From Schistocephalus solidus (lineage: Eukaryota; Platyhelminthes; Cestoda; Diphyllobothriidea; Diphyllobothriidae), in NCBI GenBank assembly GCA_017591395.1, contig WEDG01007594.1, positions 1 through 64,000 on the forward strand: a DNA stretch of 64,000 bases, written 5' to 3'. The notes below the pieces were generated by a model. The model worked only from the letters and a program-made list of their open reading frames with translations, made no database searches and was not told where the DNA came from. Position numbers and translations under genes: made by a program. This document shows positions 30,531-40,962 of the stretch, in pieces; positions within the stretch are counted from its first letter, which is position 1; the number at the start of each line of letters is the position of its first letter.

Positions 30531-31275
30531 CATTGGCGGTGTTGGTCCGGGGCGCTGGTGACTTTCGTGCCGCTCTTTTGGCCTTGGCGGCGGCGATCCG
30601 GTTGGCCTCATAGATTGCTGAACTAGTCTTCACTGATCTTCTCCATGCCGGTCTATCCTGGGTGAGGTCTTCCCAGGTCACCGAGTTGATTTGCAGGTGC
30701 TTCAGCGATTTCTTCAAAGTGTCCTTGTAGCGTCGTTTTTGACCTCCCTGCCGGCGAGAAACCGTAGCGACATCTCGGTAGAAAAGTCGTTTGGGTATTC
30801 GCTCGTCGTCCATTCTTACCAGGTGACCGCTCCATCGCAGTTGCACTTGCCTCAGCATGGCATTGATGCTGAGGATTCTGGTCCGCTCCAGGACATCCCT
30901 GTCCAGGATCCTGTCTTGCCATCTCAGCTTCAGTATTCTGCGGAGGCAGCTGAGATGAAAGTGATTCAGCTTCCTGGCTTGGTTCGAGTAGACGGTCCAG
31001 GTTTCCGCTCCGTAAAGGAGTGTCGTCAAGACGACGGCATTGTACATCTTCAGTTTCGTGTTCAGGTGAATACCGTGGCGATTCCACACGGAGGTCTTCA
31101 ACCGGCCGAAGGCCTGACTAGCTTTGGAGATCCGTTGGGCAACCTCGTCATAGATTCTCGTGTTGCGCGACATCGTGCTTCCTAGATAAGCGAAGGTTTC
31201 CACGTTTTTGAGTTGAGCACCGTTGACATTGATTCGAGGAGCATTGTATTCCGTGCTGGGTGGCGGCTGGTGCAT
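30531..31275 (-). pseudogene. RTE LINE reverse transcriptase, C-terminal region
   Basis: A long open frame has [72 protein letters not shown] and [19 protein letters not shown], the usual thumb and post-RT blocks of RTE/Craniofacial-development-protein-2-like retroelement proteins. It ends in an Ala/Lys/Arg-rich segment ([12 protein letters not shown]) that leads into the zinc fingers. Overlapping open frames on either strand are shadows. Confidence 0.88.
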
Positions 31276-31379
31276 GACAACCGTTTTAGGCTGTACTGAT
31301 TGTTAATCCAAAATCGGCGCAGCCTTCTGCGAAGAGGTCCATGTTCCTTTGCATGTCCTCCTCCGTCACGGTGTTAAGG

Positions 31380-32791
31380 GCGCAGTCGTCCGCGAAGAGC
31401 AAGTCATGAACTGTAGTCGTAGACACGCGCGTTGTAGCCTGCATACGCCGACTGTTGAGAGGGTGCCCGTCAGTTCTGTAGGCGATGCGGATACCAGGCT
31501 ACTCATCACGTTAGGCGTCCATCAGCATAGCCGAGAACATGAGACTGAAGAGGGTGGGGCCAGTACGCAGCCCTGCTTCACTCCGTTGGTCACTGTGAAT
31601 GCTTCGGATACCGTCCCGTTGTCAGTGACGCGCGCCGTTATCCCGTCATGAAGCTGACGCACCATGTGCGTGAACCGCTCAGGACAACCAATTTTTGCAT
31701 GACTTTCCACAGTCCGTCACGATTCACCGTGTCAAAGGCTTTCGTTAGATCCGCGAACGTAGTGTATAGGTGAGTTCGCATCTCCTGACACTTCTCTTGT
31801 AGCTGGCGGGCGGCAAAGATCATATCGGTTGTTCCGTGGTGTCGGCGGAAGCCACATTGGCTTTCCGGGAGCAGGCCCTGCTCTAGGTGACCGTTAAGAC
31901 GATTGAGAAGGATACGGGTGAAGATTTCCCGGCGATGTTGAGCAACGAGATGCCTCTGTGATTATCACAGAGTTTCCGGTTCCCCTTCCGTTTGCAGAGA
32001 TGGACGATGGTCGCGTCTTTGAAATCCTGAGGAACGTGTCCTTGGCGCCACATCTCCTGGAAGAGTGTTGTGAGTTCTGCCATCAGCCGGGGCCCACCGT
32101 GCTTGTAGACTTCCGGTGGGATTGCGTCGGATCCCGGTGCTTTACCGCTGGAAATCTGCTGCACGGCCCGGATGGTTTCTGGTAGGGAAGGCGACAGATC
32201 CAGGTCATTGTTCGTGTCCACTTGAGGGAGCCGGTCAATGGCAGCATCGGAGATGGCTGATGAGCAATAAAGAACGTTTCTAAAGTGCTCGGCCCAGCGC
32301 TTCAGAATTTGCGATTTCTCTGTCAGCAGTGTTGTGCCGTCAGAGCTGAGCAGCGGTGCGGACCCCTTGATACATGGGCCGTAGATGGCCTTGATGGCTT
32401 TGAAAAAGTTTTTCATTTCATTGCGGTCCGCATACCCCTGGATTTTCTCAGCCTGTCGGATCATCCAGGCATCCTGCATCTCCCGCAGCCGTTGTTGTAC
32501 AAGGCACCGGCATCTGAAAAAGGCTGCTTTGGTGGCGTCAGTCCGAAGGTCCATGTAGGCTTTGTGTAGTCCATTCTTCTCCGCGAGTAAGTTGCTGATG
32601 TCGGCGTCATTGTCGTCAAACCAGTACTGGTGTCGACGGTGTGCGCGTCCGAGGACATCGAGGGCGGTGGACTGGATGACATTTCGCAGTTGACACCATC
32701 GTGTCTCCACGGAAGCGTTATCATCTGGAACATGCAGGTCCTCCAGTTTCCCGGTTATTTGGTTGCTGAAATCAAAACAGTGAGCAGGCAA
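31380..32791 (-). pseudogene. RTE LINE reverse transcriptase core (broken)
   Basis: The frame 31883-32791 contains a connector rich in Arg (CRCLVQQRLREMQDAWM), GKAPGSDAIPPEVYKHGG, DFKDATIVHLCKRKGNRKLC and NHRGISLLNIAGK. After a shift, QLQEKCQEMRTHLYTTF is followed by motif A, ADLTKAFDTVNRDGLWK (31638-31823), then VTNGVKQGCVLAP (31522-31710) and the catalytic LLFADDCALN near 31384-31404. All catalytic aspartates can be read. Frame breaks occur near 31.85, 31.70 and 31.50 kb. Confidence 0.88.
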
Positions 32792-32845
32792 ATTTAATAA
32801 AAGAGTATTTAACTTAAGTGGCGGCCTCTTACCTTGGGGCCTTCG

Positions 32846-33646
32846 TCAGGGTTGCAGTCGGAGCCTCATCTGGGAGATGACGAGGGGGTGATCTGTCCAA
32901 CCATCGGCATCGCGGATCGCCTTGGTTACCAGCACGTCCTGTCGATCTCGCCTCCGGACGAGAACATAGTGCAGCAGATGCCAGTGCCGCGACCGAGGGT
33001 GCATCCACGTGGCCTTCTCCCGCGTCGGAAGGCGGAAGAATGTGTTGGACAGCAGGAGACGGTGTTCCGCACACGTGCGCAGAAGAAGGAGGCCGTTATC
33101 GTTACAGCAACCAAGACCGTGGGGACCCAGCACCCCCTGCCAGGCAGCGTGGTCCGTCCAGACGCGGGCATTGAAGTCACCAAGGACAATTAACTTGTCC
33201 TCTTTCGGCACAGTCGCCAGCAAGGCGTGCAGGTCCTCGTAGAATTTGTCCTTCGCCACATCAGAGCTCGTCATTGGGGGAGCGTAGGCACTGATGATGG
33301 TGGCAAACTGGTCTCCCAGAAGAGGCAGGCGGAGGCTCATCAGGCGATCATTGATACCAGGCGGCAGACAGGGCAGACGTCCCACAATGTCATTCCGGAT
33401 GGCAAAGGCAACACCAGCGTCGCGTCACTCTCTTTTTGGCCGGCCGCTCCAGAAGAAGGTGTAGCCGGCCCCCACCTCCTCCAGCTGACCCTGCTCGGAG
33501 AATCGGGTCTCGTTGAGAGCAGCAATGTCCACCTTGTAGCGCGCCAGTTCCCGAGCGACAAGCGCCGTCCTCCGTTCCGGCCGGTTGCTCCTAGGATTGT
33601 GTAAAAGGGAACGAACATTCCAGGCTGCTAGTGTGAGTGGACTCAC
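32846..33646 (-). pseudogene. RTE LINE endonuclease (EEP), one frame shift
   Basis: The start at 33646 reads LTLAAWNVRSLL (Asn motif), RYKVDIAALNETRFSEQG (metal-binding Glu) and GYTFFWSGR. After a shift at about 33.40 kb the frame 32846-33385 gives [34 protein letters not shown] and, at the end, [15 protein letters not shown] with the catalytic His. All EEP motifs are present. The 5' UTR (33650-34240) has no long frame of its own. Confidence 0.88.
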
Positions 33647-34249
33647 CAGAGCAGCCTGGAGGGTATGGCGAGGGGGATGGGGACGGGGGGTATTGTTGTT
33701 TGTTTGAGTTTTACGACCGCGTAGTTTGCGATCTGCGAGCTGCGGCTGGCTGCAGAAGACGTGATACCCAGCATTTGTTTAGGGCACCTTTTCTAGCCCC
33801 TTCCTCCGCGAGGAGGCAAGCAGTGCTGTCCCTAAATAGGGCTGCTCGGACATCCCAGACGGCTGCCGAACTTTACTATGGGTTACGGTTTTGTTTTAGT
33901 GGGAGAACGACCCGAGTTAGCCTGGGCCGCCTACGGGTTACTGTCGCCCCCAACGTAGGACTTTTTAAGAGGGGGGAGGTGGGAAGTTCGGGAGTCAGAC
34001 ATACCGGGTGTGGAGGCACACACAACACCGGAGACCCTCACCTGGTTAAGCCCGCTGGTCGTGACGGTTGCCCGGGGTGTGGCCGCTGGGAAGAACCCAA
34101 CTTCGAGGAGCCACAGGTGAGAGTTGGGTACCAGTTAGAGGCGGCCACAGGAGCATTCACCACCTGTACGAGACAAATGGAGCGACCAAATGCTCTGTGT
34201 GTGGTGCTTCCCCTAACTAGTACCCCTACACCCCCAGGCGCAACAGCAC

Positions 34250-34884
34250 GATGGTAAATCCACATAGGGAGTGTCACCTTCTATCTTTAGAGTGCCTTCA
34301 TGAGCAGAAGTGCCAACATTATTATATCTTGAAGTGGAGACCGATGTCTGTTGAAGACTAGAACATGCGGTACCGCTAGGGTAGCAGTCCATGATTCCGT
34401 CTGCTTGAGTGGCTAGTTTTTCTAATGAGGTGTTCGTGTCAAGCATAGCCAATACGTGCTGCATGCGCAGGGGAATCTTATCAAGTCAGATCTCCATCAT
34501 TCATATGACGATTAGCAAGCAAAGAACGCTTGTGGCGGATAAGCTGGGAAGGCGTTTGGTCGCCAAGTTCGACCTGAGTGAAAAGCTCACGAAGCATTCG
34601 GTTGGCCGACTTTGCCACACGATTAATTACAGTGTCCTTCAACCGGGTATAAGGCTCCTCAGCAGGGATCGCATCAAGGAGGTCCTCAACGTCAACAGCA
34701 ACATCAAAGGGAAGTGATTGCACTACGTATGAATAACGCGTGCGTTCACTGGTGATACGGTGTGTCGAGAAAACTCCCGCGATCTGCCTAAACCATACGC
34801 GAGGATTGATCGGCGTAAATGGGGCAATTTGAAAGAGAGGGTATTAACCTCAAGAGAGTCTGAGTTAGTCTCAGTTTCCGTCAT
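34250..34884 (-). pseudogene. Ty3/Gypsy Gag fragment
   Basis: From ATG at 34884 the reading is acidic, MTETETNSDSLEV. After one shift it continues FQIAPFTPINPRVWFRQIAG, RTRYSYVVQSLPFDVAVDVE, DLLDAIPAEEPYTRLKDTVI and ELFTQVELGDQTPSQLIRHK. This is the capsid-like pattern of Gypsy retrotransposon Gag in flatworms. It ends at the RTE 5' boundary (about 34240). Pol pieces of similar type lie upstream on the same strand, so Gag stands after Pol, the reverse of normal order. These are therefore separate fragments. Confidence 0.8.
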
Positions 34885-35264
34885 ATTTAGTGATATGGTG
34901 CGTAATAATAGAAAAATGGGGACACCAATTTGTAGTGTAGATAATGATCAAAACTGCTAAGAACCAAGGTGTACAAAAAATCTAACGCTAAGTGGGGAAT
35001 TCTGTGTCTAAACTACAAACGACTAAAGGACGGTAAAAATGACAGAGGATTTTTAGAATGCAGACTCACAAAAAACGTCGCTTTCTTAGATAGCAAATTT
35101 TGTCGAGGATTGAAATGAGCTCTGAACTAGATCCAGCAAGCTATGCATCAAAGATGATGAGCAGAGGCAGGAGTTCAATCGAGATGACGTCTGGCGGAAT
35201 GCAATCGAGAAATGAAGATCGATCGTTGCAATTGCCTGCAAATAATGGAGACAGATTAGTACAA

Positions 35265-36480
35265 TTAAGAGAGCAGTGACATGCAGCAGCGAAAACAGGA
35301 GACGTCCAACATGCGGATTGAAGTTGAGCTGTGTGTATTTATTTTCTTAGCACAGTAAAACGAGCGTTCATTAAGCTTCAGATGAACAAGAAAGATACAA
35401 ACATGCACATTGTACAAATACCAAAAAAGTTGAGGGAACACAATAATGGGAGATCCGGTGTTCCAGAAAAGCGTGAGCGACAGCATCAGCAGGTATATCT
35501 GAAAGAAGAGTGCGATGGGCCACCGCGTAAATCGGTCAAATGCAGTTAGTAGGTAATTACTACCACAGGATGTTTGTAAAGGGTCTACTAGATCTATGTG
35601 CACATGTGCAAAGCGGTCGTCAGAGGCAAGAAAAGTACCGGCTTGCTTACAGGCCAAGCATCCACGAGTCCATTGACGAATATCAGTGTTCATACTAAGC
35701 TAGAAAAAACGCTCGCTGATGAGATTCTGGGTAGCCCGGATGCCAGGATGACCGAGATAATGCAACGTGGTAAAAACATCTCGTTTCATCTCGCTTGGTA
35801 CTACAGGTCGAGAGAAACCAAGTGATACGTCACACAAGATGGTACCTCAGGAAGTAGACAGAGGAATGGCCTTGAGCTGAAGACTAGTATGTTCAAGAGG
35901 TTCAGTAAAATTTGGCCGGTGCCTCAGTTACCGAATGCGCTCTAAGTCAATGGAAGGCTGGACTATGGCGTTAATTGCAGGTCGAAAAAAATAGTCAGCG
36001 ACTTTATTAGAAAGGTCCTTAAGAAATCGAATATTTGTTAAGCAGTGAGAAATAAAATCGAAATGGTGAGTCTTTCGGGGTGAATACTTGTCAGGGAGAG
36101 TATAAAAGGCATAGCGGTTTGTGATCCGTATGAATACAAAAGTCTCTGCCTTCAAAAATAGTAGCGACAATTTTTAATTGCTAAATAAATGTTGAGTTCT
36201 TTACCAAAAGTGCTCTAACGCGTTTGGGAGGGTGCCAATTTGGCAGAGTAGAAGGCCAAGGGTTGGATGCACGTAGGGGTTTGTTGCTGACGCAATTGGA
36301 AGCGGCAACAAAAATCGGGAGTGGAGCATAAGTTAGAGTGTGAAATAGGGCAGTTGTATTCGCAAGGGTCTCTTTGAGATGTTGGAAAGTGTCCACAGCT
36401 GTGCCAGGAAAATAAAACTTGCGGTTGCTTTCGCGTAAAATATAAGTGGGGGGGGTACTCGGTGCTCACTGAGACCTCTG
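35265..36480 (-). pseudogene. Ty3/Gypsy Pol fragment: RNase H end and integrase start
   Basis: Minus-strand pieces are [22 protein letters not shown] RNase H sequence (36396-36181), then YAFYTLPDKYSPRKTHHFDF and DLSNKVADYFFRPAI (36170-35928). The HYLGHPGIRATQNLISERF zinc-binding motif of integrase (about 35750) and QWTRGCLACK with HIDLVDPLQTSCGSNYLLTAFDRFTRW (35693-35500) follow. The integrase core is cut before its full D-D-E set. It is paralogous to the plus-strand fragment at 40963-43268. Confidence 0.82.
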
Positions 36481-36529
36481 TCCGCATCGTCGAATACTAC
36501 TAACCCCCTATTATATTTAATATTGCTAG

Positions 36530-36935
36530 ATATGCCATAGCTGCACCTATCATCGAGGTCGTCGTTAAACGCCTAGATGCGTTCGCACTTGATGTTTTCC
36601 AGCTTTGTTCTAGTCGTGACAACAACAGCCGAAGTCGTTCCAAGGCTCGCCAACCGAGGTCTCCCACTCTCATTTCATGCCCATTCATAAAAAACGGTTT
36701 CTGCTGGTACCATCACACGTATGTATCTGATTCTCATCCCTCTCATTCTTCGTGTCATTACAAGAAATTCCTGATGGAAAAATTACCTGCCTACCTGTAG
36801 TGGTGACGAACGTGGTCTGTCAATCTTCCCCAAGTCGCTTACTCCACATTTTCGACAGGAGTTCTGGCCGTTATTTTCTTGTGGACACTGGTGCTTACAT
36901 CAGTCTTATTCCACCTTACTTCGAACGGCCGTAAG
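36530..36935 (+). pseudogene. Ty3/Gypsy Gag end and protease fragment
   Basis: The plus strand reads a basic Gag C-terminus (SRSRSKARQPRS), a damaged zinc-knuckle-like segment (GFCWYHHTY...SSCHYKKF), then a protease start, PSRLLHIFDRSSGRYFLVDT, followed by GAYISLIPP. Asp-Thr-Gly is the catalytic triad of retroviral-type aspartic protease. The frame is closed by a stop at about 36932. It is opposite in strand to the Pol fragment immediately to its left, so the two are not one element. Confidence 0.75.
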
Positions 36936-37228
36936 TCACCTAACCCTTAATGTTCTCTCCAAGCAGCTTATAATATCTCCATTAAAACGCTCGGTCAACC
37001 ATCTCTTATTTTGCATCAATTTATATGTAAGAATTCTCAGATTTGGTATTTTTGTTATGCAGCTGATGAGCTGTTGCGCAATTTGTTGGATCCAATAAAT
37101 CCTGCTCTGCTCGATTGCCTTACCTTCATGGCGGGAAACATGCTTCAAAACGTAAATTATTGTAGGATTTTACAAAGGTTGTGTATCTTTTTAATGGGAG
37201 TATTTTTACTAACTAAAACAAAACTTTT

Positions 37229-37738
37229 TTATTTGTGACTACATAGGCTTCGTTCCCATGCCCGCTGCATGGTGGAGTTGGCGGGTTGAGGACGTTTGAG
37301 TTTAGAGAGGTTGCCGCATAGTTGGCAGCTCCCTTGGTTCTTGTAGAGATTAACGATTATGGCGTACTTGAAATCTTGGGGGATTTGTCCTTGGTGCCAC
37401 ATCTCTTGTACGAGTTCTGTGGGTTGAATCCTTAGTTGGGAGACACTGTGCTTGTATATCTCAGCAGGGATCCCGTCTGATACAGGTGCTTTCCAGTCGC
37501 ATAGTTGCTGCGCGGTCTTGATAGTTTCGTGGAGAGAGAACTGGTGATCGAGGTCATCTTTGTTTTTCACTTGGGGCAGTCGGTCGATGGTGGCGTCCAA
37601 AATGGTGGGTCCTCTCTTGCCTGCAGTCGATAAATGGAATGACTCAAGTGGATTTGCTTCGTTCCCACGCGAGGCTAGATGTGATACTCGTCCGGCTCCA
37701 GCAGCGAACCAACCAGTAGCGTGGGCCAGACAGGGCAA
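37229..37738 (-). pseudogene. RTE LINE RT fragment, diverged copy
   Basis: The frame has DATIDRLPQVKNKDDLDHQF, CDWKAPVSDGIPAEIYKH, ELVQEMWHQGQIPQDFKYAI and CQLCGNLS, matching the same part of the RTE copy at 32.3-31.9 kb (DAAIDRLPQVDTNNDLDL, GKAPGSDAIPPEVYKH, QEMWRQGHVPQDFKDA). It stops before the catalytic palm. Divergence is greater than among the other RTE pieces, suggesting an older insertion. Confidence 0.75.
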
Positions 37739-37759
37739 TGATTAAGCGTCTGTGCTGGT

Positions 37760-38830
37760 GATCATGCGTCCTGGAGCTTGACAGTTCGGCCGTTGATTTT
37801 GATTAGGTCCACCGTATGCTCCACACCAAGTGGTGCAGGGACGGTGACTTGCGCGTGAATTAGTTTAAAGTGATAGTAGCCTTGCTCTGCAGCTACCGCA
37901 CTCTCTCCTCCTCCCCCACCTGAGCTCGGTGTCAAGAATGAGTCAGGAAGACCGGAGATGGAAGAGGGCGCAGGTGGCTGGCGCGGCCGTAGCCGCCCCT
38001 GGGCGTACCACCACACCTGGCTCAGATCCCACAGAGTGGGAGTGCCATTAAGGCCACATTAAGAAGAAGCCATTGCAGCCTGACTCTCAGTCCGCCAGTC
38101 AGCCACTTCACACAAAATACACAATTGGGCTGACCACGCGGTCCAAGTTATCCCGTCAGTTGGCAACCTTCCAAGCCACGGCTTTTAGCGCACTGTGATA
38201 GTTTCAAGGGCGTCAGATTGTTTATAGTGAGGAAAATGCGCTGAGCTGTTGGCCTCACTCTCTCCTCCACCCCCACAATCAGACCACCATCCGAGCCAGT
38301 GTCTGAGGTGGGAGTGAGCGCATTGGCTGACGGGTCGGCGTACCCATCTTCGCGCGCCACAGCACGACCTGGCCCCCATTACACACACACCAGGATTTAC
38401 TTACTCAGGAGATATGGAGGAGCTATCGCCGTCTGTCTCCCAGTCCACTGGTCAGCCACTCGACACACAGAACACATACACTGGGCTGACGGCGTGGTCT
38501 GGTGTAAGCGTCAGATTGGCAGCCTTCCAAGCCACGGTTTCTATGAAACCGTGTTTTTATCAGGTACATAATGATGATTGTGCGGGTTTTGTCTAAGTAT
38601 TAGTGTAGATAGTGTGCGCTGGTGTGGCTTAGCATCCAGTGGTTTACCGGAGGTTGTCGTGGGGGCGTATGTGTCCTAATAGGCCCATGCGGTGTGTAAA
38701 TGTGCGGGAGCAGTGAGAGCAGTGGAGGCGGGCATGGCGACTGTACGTTGGAGCTCCAGGCCCTGGTTCACCAGCCTCAGTGCGATGGATTCGCAGGTCA
38801 CCGATCAGGCCGGCATATACCGACGCAATG
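37760..38830 (-). mobile_element. RTE LINE 3' end (zinc-finger remnant and 3' UTR)
   Basis: The minus strand runs from a broken finger region (38830-38640, with phrases matching 29.87-29.70 kb) through the 3' UTR modules (gtggcttggaaggttgccaa at about 38180, ctcactctctcctcc) to the terminal block near 37790. It matches 29.9-28.18 kb but lacks the 688-bp duplication. Both copies end near 'cgaactg', marking the likely 3' terminus of the family. Confidence 0.8.
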
Positions 38831-38839
38831 ATAAACTTC

Positions 38840-39880
38840 CCTCATAGTACTAAGGATCAATTATTTAAGGCAAATCTGCAGAAACATATCGCTGTGTGAG
38901 AACACGCATCAGTTTCACATCAAAGGTGTTCCCTGAGAGCATGACCAGTCCAGGGCAGCATGATTGCGCTAAAAACTGCTGTCTCAGTCTCTATGTGACT
39001 TTTATTGCTTGTATTTGCCTTTTGTTACACGGGAACCTGGCATGTAGCCACCCATGTGTAACCTCCACCGACTTATTTTGAAGCTCTCTCCTAGAAAACC
39101 AAAGACATGAACAAGGCCCCTTCTAAGGCGTAAAAGGTGGAAGATGCAAAAGTACACCTGAATATAAGTGAACTGTCGCGAAATCTGTGTAGTTGCAGAA
39201 TTCAAAAGGAGCATGTTTCTAAATGGCCTTAATCTTTAAACTCCTTTGTCACTGAGGAACCAGCTGAGCGGTTGTGAAGAACCCAAAATAGGATGCAAAT
39301 AACACTCCTCGTAACTGCCAAAAAGTAAACGTGCTGAACGGCTGGGGGAAGGCGGAAGATAGCAAGGTTTAAGTCACAAGATACTCGGTAGTAAAAAAGA
39401 AAACAAGGGCACCAAAAACTGTTGCAAGCACTTGTAAGTGAGCAAACTACTAACAAACTGTTTTGCGCGTAGGGTTTCGCAGAGTATTGCCACCTCACAA
39501 CGCTGTGTTGTAAGATCGGGCAACACAAACAGGAAATAATTACCCCAGTAGCCGGTATATCTGCCGGGCTTTGATCGGTTTTCACATTTCTTGACTCCGG
39601 GAATGGTCCACGCGTGGAGGCGATCGATGCAAACGTAGGGACAAACAGCGAGTTTTGTCTTTGTCCGTAGATCTAGGTTCTCTTCCGACGATGGTTTTTC
39701 AAGACCCGCAACTCGTAATGCAGTTTTGTTAAGGATACTAGGCCAGTAAAGAGAAATCGCGGTTTAAGTCTGAAAAAAATTAAAAAACCGACCTGGAGCT
39801 TAAGGCGGATAAGAAGACAATGTGAGAAAAGCTATAAGCGTGGGACGGACTACCACAGGTTCTCCCTGAGTCCGAACCCC
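38840..39880. other. No recognised feature
   Basis: The short open frames on both strands here have no motif I recognise and do not resemble the neighbouring elements. It may be unique DNA between two RTE pieces. Confidence 0.5.
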
Positions 39881-40962
39881 GTTAACCGCCACAAATGGCA
39901 GGCTAAACCGTGTGCGGGTCTCCGACGTTATGTTTGACGTCACACATGGTACATCATTACTTCCCCCTGCCCCACCCCTACTCCACGAACACTGCGAGGG
40001 TTTGCGGTGCTGTGTGTCCCCACATCCGATATAACTTTGCCCTTCCCTTACACCCTTTTCCCCGTTTCCCTCATTCTACTGTCTTCCCCTACGGCCGAAA
40101 ATTCCTACGTTGAGCGCAACGCGAAATCACGTGGGCAGCCTGGTTGAATCGGGCCATTTTACCACTAAACCACCCATGACCCGTAGTGCAATTTAGCAGC
40201 CGTCTGGAACGACTAGGCCACCCTAATTAGGGACAGCACGGCTTACCCCCTCTGGCGGGGAGAGGGATAGAAAAGGTGCCTTAAACCACTGTTCGATCTT
40301 AAAAATTCTGTAGCAGACCGTGGGTTGCAGGCTGCAAAATACGCGGTCAAAACTCTCAAAACAACACCCAAACTCTTCTTCCTACCCCTCGCCTAACCCT
40401 CCAAGTTAGCCCCGGTCGCTCGGTTGAGTCCGCTCTCTCTAGCAGCCTGGAATATTTGCTGCCTTTTAGGCAATTCGAGGAGCAGCCGAGCGGAACGGAG
40501 GATGGCACTAATCGCTCGGGAAATTGTGCGCTACGAGGTAGACACCGCCACACTCAGCGACGAAAGTCAACTGGAGAAGGTGGGTATCAGTTGCACCTTC
40601 TTATAGAATGGCTGCCCCCAGACAGAAAGATACGACGCCGGCCTCGCCTTTGCCATTCGGACCGGCATCGTGAGAATTATGCCCTGTATGCCACTGGGTA
40701 TCAATGATCGCCTGATGAGCCTCCACCTGCCTCTCCGAGGAGACGAATTTGGTACAATAGTCAGCATATACGCGACCCTGATGACCACCTCCAACGAGTT
40801 AAAGAACAGTTCTACGAGGATCCACACGCCCTCCTGGCGACTGTGCCGAAGGCGGATAAGTTGATTGTCCTTGGCGACTTCAACGCCAGCGTCAGCACAG
40901 ACCATGCTACGTGGAAAGGAGCGCTGGGCACACATAGTGTTGATGGCTTCAATGAGAACATG
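39880..40962 (+). mobile_element. RTE LINE 5' part (5' UTR and endonuclease), truncated
   Basis: The 5' UTR matches the reverse complement of 34.03-33.65 kb (gggtctccgacgtt, agcagccgtctgg, tagggacagcac, gaaaaggtgcc). The endonuclease follows in three frames with [40 protein letters not shown] and [15 protein letters not shown]. It ends at DGFNEN (about 40962), where Gypsy pol sequence begins. The Glu-bearing segment is damaged (TLSDESQLEKVG where the better copy has ALNETRFSEQGQ). The RTE 3' part resumes at 43.39 kb. Confidence 0.82.

Larger units (their letters stand above)
28177..34240 (-). mobile_element. RTE-like LINE with C-terminal C2H2 zinc fingers, near full length
   Basis: From 5' to 3' on the minus strand it holds a GC-rich 5' UTR (about 34240-33650), EEP endonuclease (33646-32846), reverse transcriptase (32791-31380), a C-terminal region (31275-30600), C2H2 zinc fingers (30530-29825) and a long 3' UTR built of repeated modules (29640-28177). 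I know this architecture from tapeworm genomes, where it is often labelled endonuclease-reverse transcriptase. Further pieces lie at 37.2-38.8, 39.9-41.0, 43.4-46.0 and 56.8-57.3 kb. Frame breaks near 33.4, 32.8, 31.9, 31.5, 31.3 and 30.2 kb disable it. Confidence 0.88.

Noticed and set aside
30426..31185. Plus-strand frames opposite the RTE RT
   Set aside because: They are shadows of the minus-strand coding sequence, which has clear RT and zinc-finger motifs.
33009..33604. Plus-strand Arg-rich frames
   Set aside because: They are antisense shadows of the RTE endonuclease.
39229..39585. 118-codon minus-strand frame
   Set aside because: No domain, signal or similarity to neighbouring elements was recognised, so it is likely random.
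40140..40190. tRNA-Gly-like string on the minus strand (gggtggtttagtggtaaaat)
   Set aside because: It aligns with the RTE 5' UTR at about 33.9 kb, which lacks tRNA features. There is no B box or fold, so the resemblance is probably chance.
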